From contig JAKCPI010009212.1 of assembly GCA_023213315.1 (NCBI GenBank), positions 19,065 through 83,064 of the forward strand: 64,000 nt of DNA, written 5' to 3'. This stretch comes from Euborellia annulipes. Lineage: Eukaryota > Arthropoda > Insecta > Dermaptera > Anisolabididae. Below are positions 53,151 to 64,000 of the stretch, piece after piece. The notes beneath the pieces were generated by a model that had not been told where the DNA came from, searched no databases, and worked only from the letters and a program-made list of their open reading frames with translations. The position numbers were made by a program, and so were the translations under genes. Position 1 is the first letter of the stretch. Each line of letters opens with the position of its first letter.

Positions 53151-53637
53151 AAAATGACTCTCCCCACCCCCCCCCCTAAGTCTAAATGTACACTTTTGGT
53201 TGAAACAGATAGATAGTAGGCTATCCTATTTAATATTGTATAAAATTTTATCTTTCTTTTGTTAACAGTTCTTATTATTTGAAACAATAGGCTGTTTAAA
53301 AGAGGTTTTGACATAATCAGTTTTTTTTTTTGGCTTATTTACAGTTTCTACATAATTTTAACTTTTAATTAAAAAAAAAAAAAATATTTTACATTCATCA
53401 TTCTATCATCCCTTTATGCAGAGAAAGTAAAATAGGTGGAATTGGAACTAAAACTAATAAACATTCAAATTACTAATCCATACTAATTTAAAAAAAAAGC
53501 AAACATGTTTTAATACATATTTTTTTTGACATTCTAATGGGCTGAATCCACTTTAGCGCGAATATTCTTTTTTTATTTTATTTTATTAATAAACAAGCAT
53601 CCAATTATAAAATGTTATTATATTTTTACCAATTTGA
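53151..53637. other. AT-rich spacer
   Basis: C-run at 53161-53176; T/A homopolymers. No gene or repeat recognised. Confidence 0.3.
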
Positions 53638-53930
53638 AATTTTATATTTGGGTGCCTAAACCCTCCGAACTCGTGTAAATAAGCTATTAAACAAAATCGG
53701 CAAAAAAGTACTAGTACTCTACTGATGTACTTTTTTAGATTTTTTCGATTTTTTCAAAATTCGCTTCAACGATTTTTTTTTTTAATTCATAAATCAACTA
53801 TTTTTTAGATGCTCTTTAAAATGTATATTCTCATTTTGCCGTTGAAATCTTTTGAAGACCACTTTACTCATGTTCTTGATAGGAAAAATAGGAGAAATGG
53901 TTGCCATGGTAACAGAATTTAAATCTTTTT
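53638..53930 (-). repeat. HPE internal part
   Basis: GAAATTTTATATTTGGGTGC, AAAGTACTAGTACTCTACTG, GATGCTCTTTAAAATGTATA and the perfect X-box-like GTTGCCATGGTAAC (53900-53913). Both terminal hairpins are lost. A subtype HPE piece (TGCCCTTTTAAAAAGTATAT) follows at 53945-54010. Confidence 0.8.
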
Positions 53931-54010
53931 CTTTTTAGATTAAAAATGCCCTTTTAAAAAGTATATCAGTAATATTTTGTGAAAATTGATTGAAGTTCAC
54001 TTTGCTGATG

Positions 54011-54414
54011 TAATTCAGTTTTTTATTTTTATTAGTTTGATGAATATAATAAAAATAGAAAATAATTTTATTGATTTTTTTTTATTATTATTTTTTGCTC
54101 GATTTATTGTTTCTAAGAATTGTTTGAAATCAGGTTTTATTTTTAGACGATGGATGGACAGAAAGCTTCTTCAAGTTTTTTTGTCACTTGGCACTCATGA
54201 ACTTCCCTCTCTTTCTATATTATATTCGAATCGTTAATTTTCAAATTAATAATACTCTCATTAGACTTTCAAGGGGTATGATATAAATATATTTGACTTA
54301 ATGGATGTTAATAAATATAAGTTCGTTTGATTTAAAATTCAATACATTTTGTTCAAGATGGAAAAATGAGAAGCTATAAAAAAATATATATAGACTACGA
54401 ATTTTCAATTCTTC
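54011..54414. other. AT-rich spacer
   Basis: An open frame on the + strand (53986-54237) begins in HPE sequence and has no known domain. Nothing else recognised. Confidence 0.3.
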
Positions 54415-54705
54415 TATATGAAATATAAATAGAGAGAAAGTATTTTCAAAATTGTATTAATAATTTGCATTTCGAAGAGCACAGCTTTCTTTTATCATCG
54501 GTAATTAAAAGTTGTATTCAGTGCTTGTCCCACCAGATTTTTTGTGTAGACATACATGTATTAATATATTTAGTTTCCGACAGTACGGTACATTAGAATT
54601 AAAGATGTAAACAATTTTTTTTATACCCCCCTTTAGATATTGAAAATTAGATATGAATTCAATCAATACTTTCTCCCTTAATAGGTAAAAGAAATAAAAA
54701 AAAGG
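54415..54705 (+). repeat. rearranged HPE composite
   Basis: A small-end-hairpin half (TAAATAGAGAGAAAGTATTT) is joined to a large hairpin lacking its first arm (ACAGCTTTCTTTTATCATCG ... GTGCTTGTCCCACCAGATTT), GTTTCCGACAGTACGGTACA, a deletion, and a worn terminal part (GAATTCAATCAATACTTTCT, TAATAGGTAAAAGAAA). Confidence 0.65.
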
Positions 54706-55769
54706 TACAAAGAGGACATTCGAAATAATTTGACTAAGTAAATGTGAGATTTATAGTAATTGAAATTGAGCCCGGGACCTCCAGCCTATTCAGACCCTTG
54801 AACACAACAGCAAAAACTAACAACTCCCACTTGGTCTCAAGAGTTTAAGATTAAATAGTTCAATTATTTATTTTTCATGATTTTCTTTATAATATTTCTC
54901 CTCTTGTATATAATGGGGTTGATGTGAAAAAAATTTAGCGCCGAAAAATAATAGCAAAATTAATTATTTCTAATCATCACCTATTTAATATTATAAACGC
55001 ATAATAAAAAAAAAACAAAAAATATATCTTTCAATATGAAAGACAAAACAAATTCATTTTAAGAAAAGATTAATTTTGAATCGTGGAGTATTAAAAAAAA
55101 AGGAAAGACACTTTGATATCATCTCAGATCTCAGATTGAGAAGAACCACCTCCCTGAGAAGAACAGATTGAGGGCAGCACACCAAGCGGGGAATATTCGA
55201 ACTAAAGAACAAGGTTGTTGTTGTTGTATGATTCGATTCTCTTAGGCAAATGACATTCAAGTAAAATGGCGAATGTTAGAAAATCTATTAATAACTGATT
55301 ATTAAAATTATTTAAGACATTTCTATAATATAATAAATAATAAGAAATAGGACATTTAACAAATATAAACTTAGATGGTAGAAAGTTTTATGATAGACAA
55401 TTCAACGAGAGAATTAATAGAGTAAGAGAGAGAGAGAGAGAGAGAGAAGGAGATTAATCAAACTAAATATAAATACCATTAAAATAATCCTTTGGTGACC
55501 CCGCAGTGTGAGACCAAGACGAATAGAAGAAAGATGACGAAAGATAATTTTCCATAATCCAAGGGCACTAATTAAAACACTGATAAGCACTGATATTCAC
55601 AAAATAAAAAAAACTTTTGTAATAACACACGCGAGTGATTAGTAAACGGCTTGGCGAGGGCGAAGCCAACTAACTGATGCTTGCAGGACGCCTGGCCCTC
55701 CGCCTCAAAGAGGCGCGAAGTCAAAGAGTATAGGAGGGGGTAAGGCGTGGGTGGAGTGGAGGAATATGG
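54706..55769. other. spacer
   Basis: A GA microsatellite at 55429-55448. A B-box-like GGTCCCGGGCTCAATTTC on the minus strand near 54765-54785 has no convincing A box. A less AT-rich stretch at 55620-55760 (CTTGGCGAGGGCGAAGCCAA) is unique-looking. No gene. Confidence 0.3.
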
Positions 55770-55976
55770 TGGGATTTAACGCACAACACACAACTTTCTT
55801 TTACATTTGGTAAATTATGTTCTGAGCTTGTCATTTATTTTGTCATATATTTATATTATTTTTATAGTGAATTTATAAACATAAAAAAATGTTTATATTT
55901 TAAAATCATGGCTCCTGTTTTTCCTATAAAGTGTGATCCAAACAATTTTGAAAGCAAAATGAGAATATAAATTTTA
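55770..55976 (+). repeat. HPE fragment, host of the next copy
   Basis: A worn large hairpin (GCACAACACACAACTTTCTT ... GTTCTGAGCTTGTC), the X-box region worn to AAATCATGGCTCC, and AAAGCAAAATGAGAATATAA ATTTTAA, at which point a complete HPE copy begins. Confidence 0.75.
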
Positions 55977-56612
55977 AAAAAATCTGGTGTGACTAGTAGC
56001 ACAGCACACAACTTTCTCTTACCTTTAGTAATCGAAAGGAGTATTCTGTGTTTGTCACACCAGATTTTTTTTTGTGTTGAGATATGTTTAGTTTCCGCCG
56101 ATATATTAGAATTCAAGATATAAAATTTATAAACATGGGAGAATATTTATATTTTGTTACCATGGCAACCATTTCTCCTATCATTCCTATCAAGTACAAG
56201 AGTAAAGTGTGCTTCAGCACAATTTTGAGGGCAAAATGAGAATATACATTTTAAAGAGAATCTAAAAAATAATTGATTTTTGAAATTTAATCAAAATCGT
56301 TAAAGTGAATTTTGAGAAAATCGAAAAATTACATCAGTAATGTACTAATACTTTTCTGGCCGATTTTGATTAAAAGCTTGGTGTCACGTCCCATGGGGTG
56401 CCTAACTTAAATATAAAATATCAGCCCCATAGCTCAATTCCTTACTGATTAAAATTGAACACAGAGAGACAGACCAGGTCGCAAAAACCACTTTTTTGGA
56501 TTCAGGGACTTCAAAACGTGTATATCCCTCAAAATCTCGACATCGAATTTTCGACATGAATACATACTTTCTCTCTATATATATTAACATATATAGAGAT
56601 AAGAGAAAGTAA
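55977..56612 (+). repeat. HPE element, full length, nested in an older HPE
   Basis: Intact large hairpin (ATCTGGTGTGACTAGTAGCA ... GTTTGTCACACCAGATTT, 55980-56067), X-box-like GTTACCATGGCAAC (56156-56169), ATCAGTAATGTACTAATACT, GTCCCATGGGGTGCCTAACT and a perfect end hairpin (CTTTCTCTCTATATATATTA ... ATATATAGAGATAAGAGAAAG, 56570-56610). Well preserved, so probably one of the younger copies. Confidence 0.9.
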
Positions 56613-56981
56613 AAATGAAAATTTTTTAAATTTTTATTTTCAACTGAATTTTGTCTATGAAATTCTGAGCTTATTAAAAAAAATCCCATAAAATTTGGTC
56701 CCATAGTTTGCGAGTTCTACGCAATTTAAGTTTCGAAGTTTTTAATTTTTATATCGTATTTTATTAAAGGCTTAAGAAATGACCAGACGAGGGGAAGTGC
56801 CGCCTGCACCTCCCCTCCAGGCATTGTCGATGCCGAGACAGGCTGCTATTCTTGGAAATAACAATTAAATTAATTTCTAAGAAATTTTATTATCTCCTTT
56901 GCAAATCTATCATCTAAATAAAAATTTCTAAGAACCAATTTACTGGCCAAATGGAGATTTTGCCTTGGGGGACCGGGGCCA

Positions 56982-57017
<36 letters not shown>

Positions 57018-57787
57018 TTTATTAAACCCAGAGAGAATGAATTCACTTGTTGTTAAGTAACAAAAAATAATGCTCTCTCTTGGATGGGAGAGACAAATAA
57101 TTAATCGTATAAAACGAATAGTATTTATTTATTTTATAGCGCTATTAATTATTATATAGAAGAAACAATATTATAAAATAATAATATTAAAATATTATAT
57201 TAAAAGAGATGGAGAGGAGCTTACATGAAAGGGAGGGAGTTAAATAACAAGAGCTGAATTTGTAGGTGAAAGAAAATGGAGTTTCCTTTTTTCTCTTTTT
57301 TTTTTAAATTGCTCTTCCTTGATGAGAAAGAATCGATTGAAACGGAGTGTGAAACGCCCAAATGCTTGTCCACCTACTCGGTGGATTGACGGCTTCAAGT
57401 TTTTTTTTTTTTTTTAAAGAATTTAATTTGAAATTACTTTAATAATTAAAAAAGAGTTTAAAAGCTGATAAACATATATTAAAAGTGTTTTGATTAATTT
57501 GTAAATATTATACCTATATGCTTTTTTCAGAGTGGATCAATAGATCTGTTAAATCATAACTAGACAAACAATTTACAAAACAACGAATCTCAATATCATA
57601 GATTATGTTTAGAAATAATAAAAAAATATCACAATATACATAAATATTTGCTTATTTGTGTGCATGTTTTTTGTAAATTTTGATTTAAACATTTTTTTAA
57701 TATTTGTGTAATGTAGGTTACATACTTAATAATGAAATTGTGTTTTTGACTTTATTTTTCAAACTGCTGTCTTTTTCCAATTAAACT
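56613..57787. other. spacer with one strong hairpin
   Basis: A 12-bp hairpin GAGGGGAAGTGC-CGCCT-GCACCTCCCCTC (one mismatch) at 56789-56817, followed by the small hairpin GCAT-TGTCG-ATGC. A-run 56991-57015 and T-run 57398-57416. No gene. Confidence 0.4.
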
Positions 57788-57832
57788 CAAGGTTATTTGT
57801 TTTATTAATTAAAATTTAACACTTGATACACA
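57788..57832 (-). repeat. FB1 end fragment
   Basis: CAAGGTTATTTGTTTTATTA, AATTTAACACTTGATAC matches the outer end of the FB1 arm at 4270-4320 and nothing further. Confidence 0.6.
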
Positions 57833-58089
57833 CAGGACTGCAGACAGACTTGGCGGGCCCGGGGCTACATAATAATACGGGCCCCTCACCTATAATTTTA
57901 AAATTTGATCTTAAAGGCCCCGGGAAATTTTTAAATTTTTGTTAAAAAATTAATTAGCGTAATCAATTATTTTAATTTTTACTCTAATATTTTAATTAGT
58001 TTTAAAAATGATGTCTTAATTAAATTGCTAACCTCACAATGCTACCCTTATACCTCAGATAGCTATTAATTTTATGTGAGAAACTCATT
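57833..58089 (-). repeat. G repeat fragment and a GC-rich patch
   Basis: 57835-57915 is a GC-rich patch with inverted GGGCCCGGGG / GGCCCCGGG, unassigned. From 57960 the minus strand matches the G repeat (GAGTTTCTCACATAAAATTA ... TATCTGAGGTATAAGGG, GTGAGGTTAGCAATTTAATT). It is cut by the HPE copy at 58090. Confidence 0.55.
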
Positions 58090-58653
58090 TTTACTTTCTC
58101 TTACCTCTAGAGAGAAAGTATTGGATTCATGTTAAAAATTCGATGCCGAGATTTTGATGGATATACACGTTTTGAGGTCCCATGAATCCAAAAAAGTGGT
58201 TTTCGCTACATGGTCTGTCTGGGTTCAATTTAAAGCATGAAAGAATTGAGTTAGGAGGTAGAAATTTTATATTTAAGCTAGGCGCCCCCCTAGGGCGTGA
58301 AAATAAGCTTATAATCAAAATCGATCAAAGCGTACTAGTACTTTACTGATTTATTTTTTCCAAGTTTTTTTTCGATTTTCTCAAAATTCGCTCTAACGAT
58401 TTTGATTAAAATTCAAAAATAAATTATTTTTTAGATGCTCTTTGAAATGTATATTCTCATTTTGCCATTTTTCTTTTGTACTTCCTAGGAAAGATTGCCA
58501 TGGTAACAAAATATAAATATTTATTTTTCCATGTTTATATATTTTATATCTTGAATTCAAATGTACCCTACTGTCGAAAACTAAATATATGTCGACACAA
58601 AAATCTGGAGTGACAAGTCGTGTGATGTGCGACCAGTCACACCAGATTTTTTA
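58090..58653 (-). repeat. HPE element, full length, inserted next to G
   Basis: End hairpin shortened to TTACTTTCTCTTACCTCTAG AGAGAAAGTA, with no TA-rich middle; then GATGCCGAGATTTTGATGG, GACATGGTCTG-type segment, AAAGCGTACTAGTACTTTAC, X-box-like ATTGCCATGGTAAC (58494-58507), and a short large hairpin (TCTGGAGTGACAAGTCG ... GACCAGTCACACCAGA). 565 bp. Shows that the TATATA centre of the small hairpin is variable. Confidence 0.9.
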
Positions 58654-61600
58654 ACTTGAAGTGTTTTTGTTTGCTATATCGATGATTAGTCGGATTAGTT
58701 TGCTAGTTGTTTAGATATGAAATTTACAAAAACCAACCGTTGAAATTTTAAATATTATAAGTATCATTTTATAAAACAGTCTAACTTAATCATTATGCAA
58801 TTTTCACTATTCAACAAAGAATTGTCGAGAATTTTAATTTTTATTAGATTATAATTTCAAATTAATATTTTTGAATAAAGTCAAGAGTTTCAGAAGGGCT
58901 TATGCAGGCGTAATGAAATTATTTTGCATGTCGTTAAAAATGGTCGAGATGATGACATATTGTCATTTGTATGGCAAGTTGTCAGCCAGGAGGGAGTCTT
59001 CTTCCGGAAGCCCCGTGGCTGCTTTTTCGAGTCTTTTGGGGGGGTTAGAGTCTCTCCTCCCCTCCCATCTCTTTCGTTTTTACACGGGAAATATTCATAA
59101 CTGCGAATATTTGGCATTCGGGACGCGCACGTCTAACTTTGCGACTGTCTCGGATACATTCATTGATCGATCTGGCCGGAATTCGCGTAGAATTTTAATT
59201 CAAACCCTGGTATAGACTGGATACTTTTCTTTTCTACACAATATGCCTCCATGGTTTCGATACAATCTCTAATACATCAGTTGGAAACATCGCCTTTCAA
59301 AGAAATCGAGACTTGAACCAAATGCAATCATTATATGTATATACATGTTTCAACCTCAACAAAATTAACAAAAAAAAAACAACAACGGGCTTTGTTCGAA
59401 GTAGAATTATATAAGCCTATGTAAAAAAATTGCAATAAATATACATAATATTAAAAAAATAAGAGTAATGGTATTTTAATGGACTAAATTTAAAAATTTT
59501 AATATATACTAAAATATTTCTTTAATAAATGTTTATTAAATTGGATGTAACATCCAATATTATAATATTCGAATTTAAATGCCATTTATATTTGTATATA
59601 ATAAAAAAAATATCATGGAATTAAAAAAAGTTATTTTTAATTTAGCAAGAAAGAAAAGCTTTCAAATTATAAAAAAATTAAAAAAAAAATCCTTTCAACA
59701 TAGTTTATGTTGGATTTTGAACAATGCATCTTTTTTATTCTTGGTTTGTTTGGTCAATTATTACGATCTTATTTACTTTTTGCTTTTCTGTTTAAATTTT
59801 AAAATTATTATAAATTATTATAGTAAGCTCTTCTTTTTAGATGATAAAAACAAAATCGAAATAAATTGATTTAGACTTTCACAAATAAAAGGAGGCAGTT
59901 GAAATTGAAAAAAATCCAAGAAACATTAACAGAGACAACGGTCTTATCCTAAACATAATATGGAAATCTTTTTTCTGGAATTGATAAAAAATGGGGCACT
60001 ATGTTTTGGTAATAATTTAAAAATTGTATATAGATAATTGATAAAATGTTTGTATATAAGTGTCTCTTTGTATTTAGGCCAATCTAAGTACTGTATATGT
60101 GTATTAATATGCGAATGTTATTTAAAAAATCATTAAAATTAGAATTATCATTGTTTAATATTAATTAAATTTGACAATTAGTAGTTTAAGATTGAATTGT
60201 TGGTAACATGAAGTGAGCAACGAATGTAAACGAAGCGAAGTTAGCCACGTCTCAGTTAGTGTTCATTGTTCAAAAGTGAATCTACCTGAACAGGGCTGCA
60301 GAATTATCAGCCAAAACTTTGAAATGATTGCAATTAATAATACACTTTTTGTAGACCTAATATTATTTGCTAAAATAAACCAAGATTTAAGCAAAAAAAA
60401 AAAAAAAAAAAAAAATGTCTTTTATTTCTAAAATCGACATAAATTTAACAAATGATGAAGATTAAGGAATAGGGCTGGCATCTAATTCAATAAACAAATA
60501 AACCCGGCTGATAGTTAATATATCCAAGATGACGAGATTATGGGGTTATAAATTGTTTCTTGAAAATGGCCAGCCCGAACCTTCCAACCCCAACCCCTTC
60601 CAATTGCGCGGGCGCCCCTTTTTATGACGTTCGATCAGTTGCTAAGAGTGCCATCTTCGAGATAAAACACGTTACATATTTTACGATCCTCTTATGGTTA
60701 ATAATAGTTTAAATATTCAAATAATGATATATGAAAAAGTTCCTTTTTATTATAGAGATAGCCAAACCATTACAATATTCTTAGAATTCCAATTTGTATC
60801 TCTTTGGGCTCAATGGAGATTTATGTAGAAGGAAACCAGGTTTCTGAAGGATTTGAATTCTGATTTATAAGTTTCGGGAGATCTGAGATATATAAATAAA
60901 AATGGTTGCTTTCTTTTTTTTCTCTCTTGTTGAGGAAGGAATAGGTATGGCAAAAAAAAAAACATCCCTTGGGTTACTATTAAATGCTTATATTAATTTA
61001 TATCCAGAGTATTTCGGAAATATTAAAAAAAAAAATTATAATTATAAAATGATCATATCAGTGAGAGATTTTGTAATTAACCACCAACTTGAAATGAGAC
61101 CCTTTCTCTAACAAAACACGTCAAAACCTGTCAATCATTTGAAGGTCAACTGGCATAAAAAACTTAATTAGTTTAATTTCGATTGTCTTAATGAAAATCA
61201 TTGACAATTCTTATCATTCAAAGAATTTTTGAAAAATTTCTTAAAATACTACAAATATTTCTTTCAAAAACTAATTATAATTACAAATTTGAAATGATTT
61301 TTATTAAGAAATTAAATTAATTAATTTAGAGAAACTTACTGAAGTGTTCGGGTGCATCAATACTTTGCGTCTTTATGAAGGGTTGAAATTCAAGAGGTGC
61401 ATAAAGTTTAGGTAGAAGTTTAATTACAAAATCTCTCGAATTTGATTCAGTCGGCAACAAGTTTTAAATAAATTAATCCTCGTCTTTGAGAATAAAATTT
61501 AAATGCTAAAATCTAATTGAATTGAATATTTTTGTTTTATTATATAAAAACAAATTTTTATTGGGGCTGGGGAAGGAGGGGGCCTGTAATAATATATAGG

Positions 61601-61778
61601 ATATATTTCTAGGAAATTTGAAATTACATAAAAACATTGTATCGTATAAATTTAATTAAAATAAAATTTCACCTAAATATTATTATAAAATTATTTTATT
61701 AAATAAATATATATATATATATTTTTTTTTATATAATTTGCATTAAAATATAATAAATTTTAAATTAATTAGAATATG
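58654..61778. other. long unassigned stretch with island 58880-59220
   Basis: 58880-59220 has about 48 % GC, a 114-codon + frame and a 75-codon minus frame, neither with a recognisable domain. It could be a conserved non-coding element or an unrecognised exon. 60190-60320 and 60540-60690 are smaller unique patches. Poly-A at 60393-60415. The remaining bases are AT-rich with no repeats recognised. Confidence 0.35.
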
Positions 61779-62695
61779 CTTTTATTTTAGAAAATATATA
61801 ACGCTACAAATTTCGTTTTTCAGTATTATTGTATAATAGTAAAATCTGTGGAATATAATAACTTTGAAATCTTGTATTTAATTTAGAAAAAAAAATGTTT
61901 TTGACGATAACAAATGTATTTATTAATATAATCAATCAATGAAATATAATTATTAATACATTTTTTATTCTTCATACGTTTTCATTTTATTTTTTAATAA
62001 ATTTATTTGTATAAAAAAAATATTTTTGTAACAAGAGTGAACAAGAGAATAGAATAGTTGAGGAGTGTGTTGGCGCTAAAAAAAAAAATAACCTCCTCTC
62101 TGTTTTTGATCTCCGGGTATAAACATTGGAAATTTATCATATAAATTATTATATATATATTGTGTATAGAAAGAAAATCTTTATAATTGAATAAAGAATG
62201 TGATTTGTGCTGCACTCTTGTGGAAACTTTAAAAATTATAATTATATTTCTAAAAGTCTCCACAGGGTCGCAGCACTAATCAGCCTGAGAGATATTGTCT
62301 TAATTTATATGATGAAATTAGCAATGATAATACCCGGAGATTAAAAACAGAGAGGAGGTTATTTTTTCTTTTGGCGCCAACACACTCCTTTACTATTCTA
62401 TTCTCCTGGTCACTCCTGTTAGAAAAACCATACATATTTTTAATACAAATTAATAAAATTAAAAAGTATGAAGAATTAATAATTAATTAATAATCATTAT
62501 ATAAATATTAACAATTAATTAATTAAATTTGTTATATATAGTCTTATAGTCAAAATACATTAAAATATTTTCTAAATTAAGTACAAATTTCAAGATCAAT
62601 TACTCCTCAGATTACTACTATTATAATACTGAAAAACGAAATTCGTAGCGCCATAATCATTTCAAAAATTTTATATTTTCTAAAGTAAAATTAAG
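61779..62695. repeat. about 900 bp palindrome
   Basis: Two arms of roughly 450 bp meet near 62235. Outer ends CGCTACAAATTTCGTTTTTC (about 61803) against GAAAAACGAAATTCGTAGCG (about 62632). Middle AAAGTCTCCACAGGG/CTCTTGTGGAAACTTT, TGTTGGCGCTAAAA/TTTTGGCGCCAACACACTCC, AACCTCCTCTCTGTTTTTGA / TTAAAAACAGAGAGGAGGTT. The inner arms are best conserved (above 85 % by eye); the outer parts have indels. No protein recognised, so it may be a large foldback transposon. Confidence 0.85.
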
Positions 62696-62699
62696 TTTT

Positions 62700-62775
62700 T
62701 TGTATAGTATTATTTTAATAAATAATACAAATGTGGTCTATAATTAAAAAGTTCCATAATAATAATAATTATTAG
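62700..62775 (+). repeat. FB2 arm fragment
   Basis: GTATAGTATTATTTTAATAA, ATAATACAAATGTGGTCTAT, AATTAAAAAGTTCCATAATA only; the remaining arm is missing. Confidence 0.7.
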
Positions 62776-63539
62776 ACTATAAAACTGTATATTCATTATT
62801 TAGAATTAATATTGGAAAAAAAATTTGAGGTGAATTTTTAAAGTGATTTATGAATTTTGATCAAAAATGTTTAAGAAAAAATATATAATAAAGTACGACG
62901 TTTACTTAAATTTACAGCAAGTAAAAGATTTCATTTAATATACTAATAAATACTTAAGAAATTGAGAATTCATTGACTTGGATATAAACAATTTATCCAT
63001 AATATTAAATAAGTTTCCCTTTAGGGTATGCCCTATACTAATAACTCAACAATGCTGATAAGGAGAATGATAGTTGGAAATTGATGTTATTGAGAATCGA
63101 ATCGACCCGATAACTTTGAAATCCATTCAGGAACACTCAGATCTTAAGAAAAGTTATTATAAAAACAAATTTTATCTTACTTTATTATTATTTTGTTTTG
63201 AGAAAGATAATAGCGAATTTTTATGTACTTTAATAATGACTGGTTTATCTATAACTTGTTTTGCCTTTTATAGCAAAACGAAATTCAACTTTTATATACG
63301 TACTAACAAAATAATAATGCCACCTTGCTAGCTTTTTTTTTTTTTAAATAAAACAATCTTGATTAGAGATCGGATTGGAGTATTAGTTTATTTTAAGGAA
63401 AACTATCAAAATGTTAATAATTAATAGATTTTGTTTATTTGTTAATATAATAAAACAGTGAAACTGGTATAAAAACATTTTGAGGTTTTTCCAAAATATG
63501 ATACAGAAGCCTATTATGGCAAAAGTAAATATATTAATA
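62776..63539. other. AT-rich spacer
   Basis: A possible HPE trace (GTGATTTATGAATTTTGATC) near 62842-62862. An 85-codon open frame (63074-63331) has no recognisable domain. Nothing else supported. Confidence 0.3.
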
Positions 63540-63775
63540 TGGAGATGTAATAACCACAAAAATCGGGCTATATCAGAAAATATTAAAATTTATTCTTTTG
63601 GTATTTAAATGTCGACGTCATCAGGTCAGGTGAAAACAAAATAACATTTTTACAATTTCAAATTTCGATATATCAAAGTGTAAAAATGTTATTTTTGTTT
63701 CCAGCTGGTCTGATGATGTTAATATAAGACGAAATTTATCGCTAAAAGAATAAACAATTTTTTCCATGATTTGAG
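63540..63775. repeat. palindrome with partial hammerhead-like cores
   Basis: Arms AAAACAAAATAACATTTTTAC / GTAAAAATGTTATTTTTGTTT and TTATTCTTTTGGTATTTAAA / complement, centre near 63665. The right arm reads TGGTCTGATGATGTT...GACGAAATTTATC; the left arm on the minus strand reads CTGATGACGTCGACATTTAA. One arm keeps CTGATGA with GAAA, the other lost GAAA. Stem I is only partly pairable, so the assignment is weaker than for FB1, FB3 and RPX. Confidence 0.55.
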
Positions 63776-63856
63776 ATAAGAACTCCTAGGAATTTTTATT
63801 AATCGTGAACAGAAATTGTAAATGAAAATTAAAGGATTATTAAATTAAACATTTTG

Positions 63857-64000
63857 TAGTTTGTTTTATTATTATTATTATGGGAATTTTTAATTATAGA
63901 CCACATTTTGTTTATTAATTATTTATTAAAAATATAAATACTGTAAAACGGATCGAAATGACTCCAGAATAAGCTTGAAACGATGTACAGTAGATATTTA
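63857..64000 (-). repeat. FB2 foldback running off the window end
   Basis: Left arm TTATTATTATTATTATGGGA, ATTTTTAATTATAGACCACA, ATTTATTAAAAATATAAATA, then a collapsed centre (CGGATCGAAATGACTCCAGA ATAAGC) and the start of the right arm (TTGAAACGATGTACAGTAG). It continues beyond base 64000. Confidence 0.8.

Noticed and set aside
54755..54800. tRNA or SINE head on the minus strand
   Set aside because: A B-box-like GGTCCCGGGCTCAATTTC is present, but no A box lies at a suitable distance and no stems form.
1..64000. CRISPR arrays, operons or prokaryotic genes
   Set aside because: No regularly spaced repeat arrays, no dense coding; the element content (mariner, jockey/CR1, tRNA-like SINE units) is that of an animal genome.

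Overview
This is an AT-rich animal (metazoan) nuclear window, about 30 % GC by eye. No host protein-coding gene could be recognised on either strand. What is recognisable is a dense graveyard of transposable elements: non-LTR retrotransposon (jockey/CR1-like) C-terminal fragments, an internally deleted mariner, hAT- and pogo-like terminal repeats, a Penelope-like terminal motif, tRNA-like Pol III units and many palindromic (foldback) repeats. The element mix suits an invertebrate, perhaps an arthropod, but the species cannot be fixed from the sequence. The longest open frames (100-143 codons) are either retrotransposon relics or look like chance.

Family names used here are mine. HPE is a hairpin-ended element of about 565-650 bp, with some 20 full or partial copies. 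One end is a hairpin built around ACTTTCTCTTACC. The other end is an 80-90 bp hairpin beginning TCTGGTGTGAC. Inside it carries an RFX/X-box-like palindrome (GTTACCATGGCAAC). Full copies lie at 16048-16690, 31929-32570, 55977-56612 and 58090-58653. FB1, FB3 and RPX are retroposon-like repeats whose arms carry hammerhead-ribozyme-like cores (CUGANGA, stem II, GAAA, minimal stem III, matching stem I). Two insertions have exact 12-13 bp target-site duplications, and both lie inside HPE copies. FB2 is another palindrome family with a GAAACGTTGT motif but no hammerhead core. FB4 is a palindrome pair flanking a retrotransposon 3' end. G is a dispersed AT-rich repeat.

Layout: 0-5 kb holds HPE, FB1, FB2, G and a hAT MITE. 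6-7 kb holds FB2 and a tRNA-like foldback. 8.9-14 kb holds an inverted pair of TIR elements around a tandemly duplicated non-LTR relic. 14-25 kb holds FB2, HPE and several higher-GC unique islands. 25-32 kb holds tRNA-like units, a gag-like relic and HPE. 33.5-34.1 kb is the mariner. 35-39 kb holds the Penelope-like palindrome, FB3 and an HPE split by FB1. 40-45.5 kb holds three non-LTR relics and FB4. 45.7-58.7 kb is largely nested HPE copies. 61.8-62.7 kb is a palindrome of about 900 bp, and the window ends inside an FB2 copy.

The higher-GC islands (near 1.5, 14.4, 15.4, 18.3, 23.3, 28.9, 32.8, 50.3 and 58.9 kb) show no repeat I recognise. They may be conserved regulatory DNA of a neighbouring gene, but that is inference only. 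The most notable signal is the hammerhead architecture recurring in at least three unrelated foldback/retroposon families.
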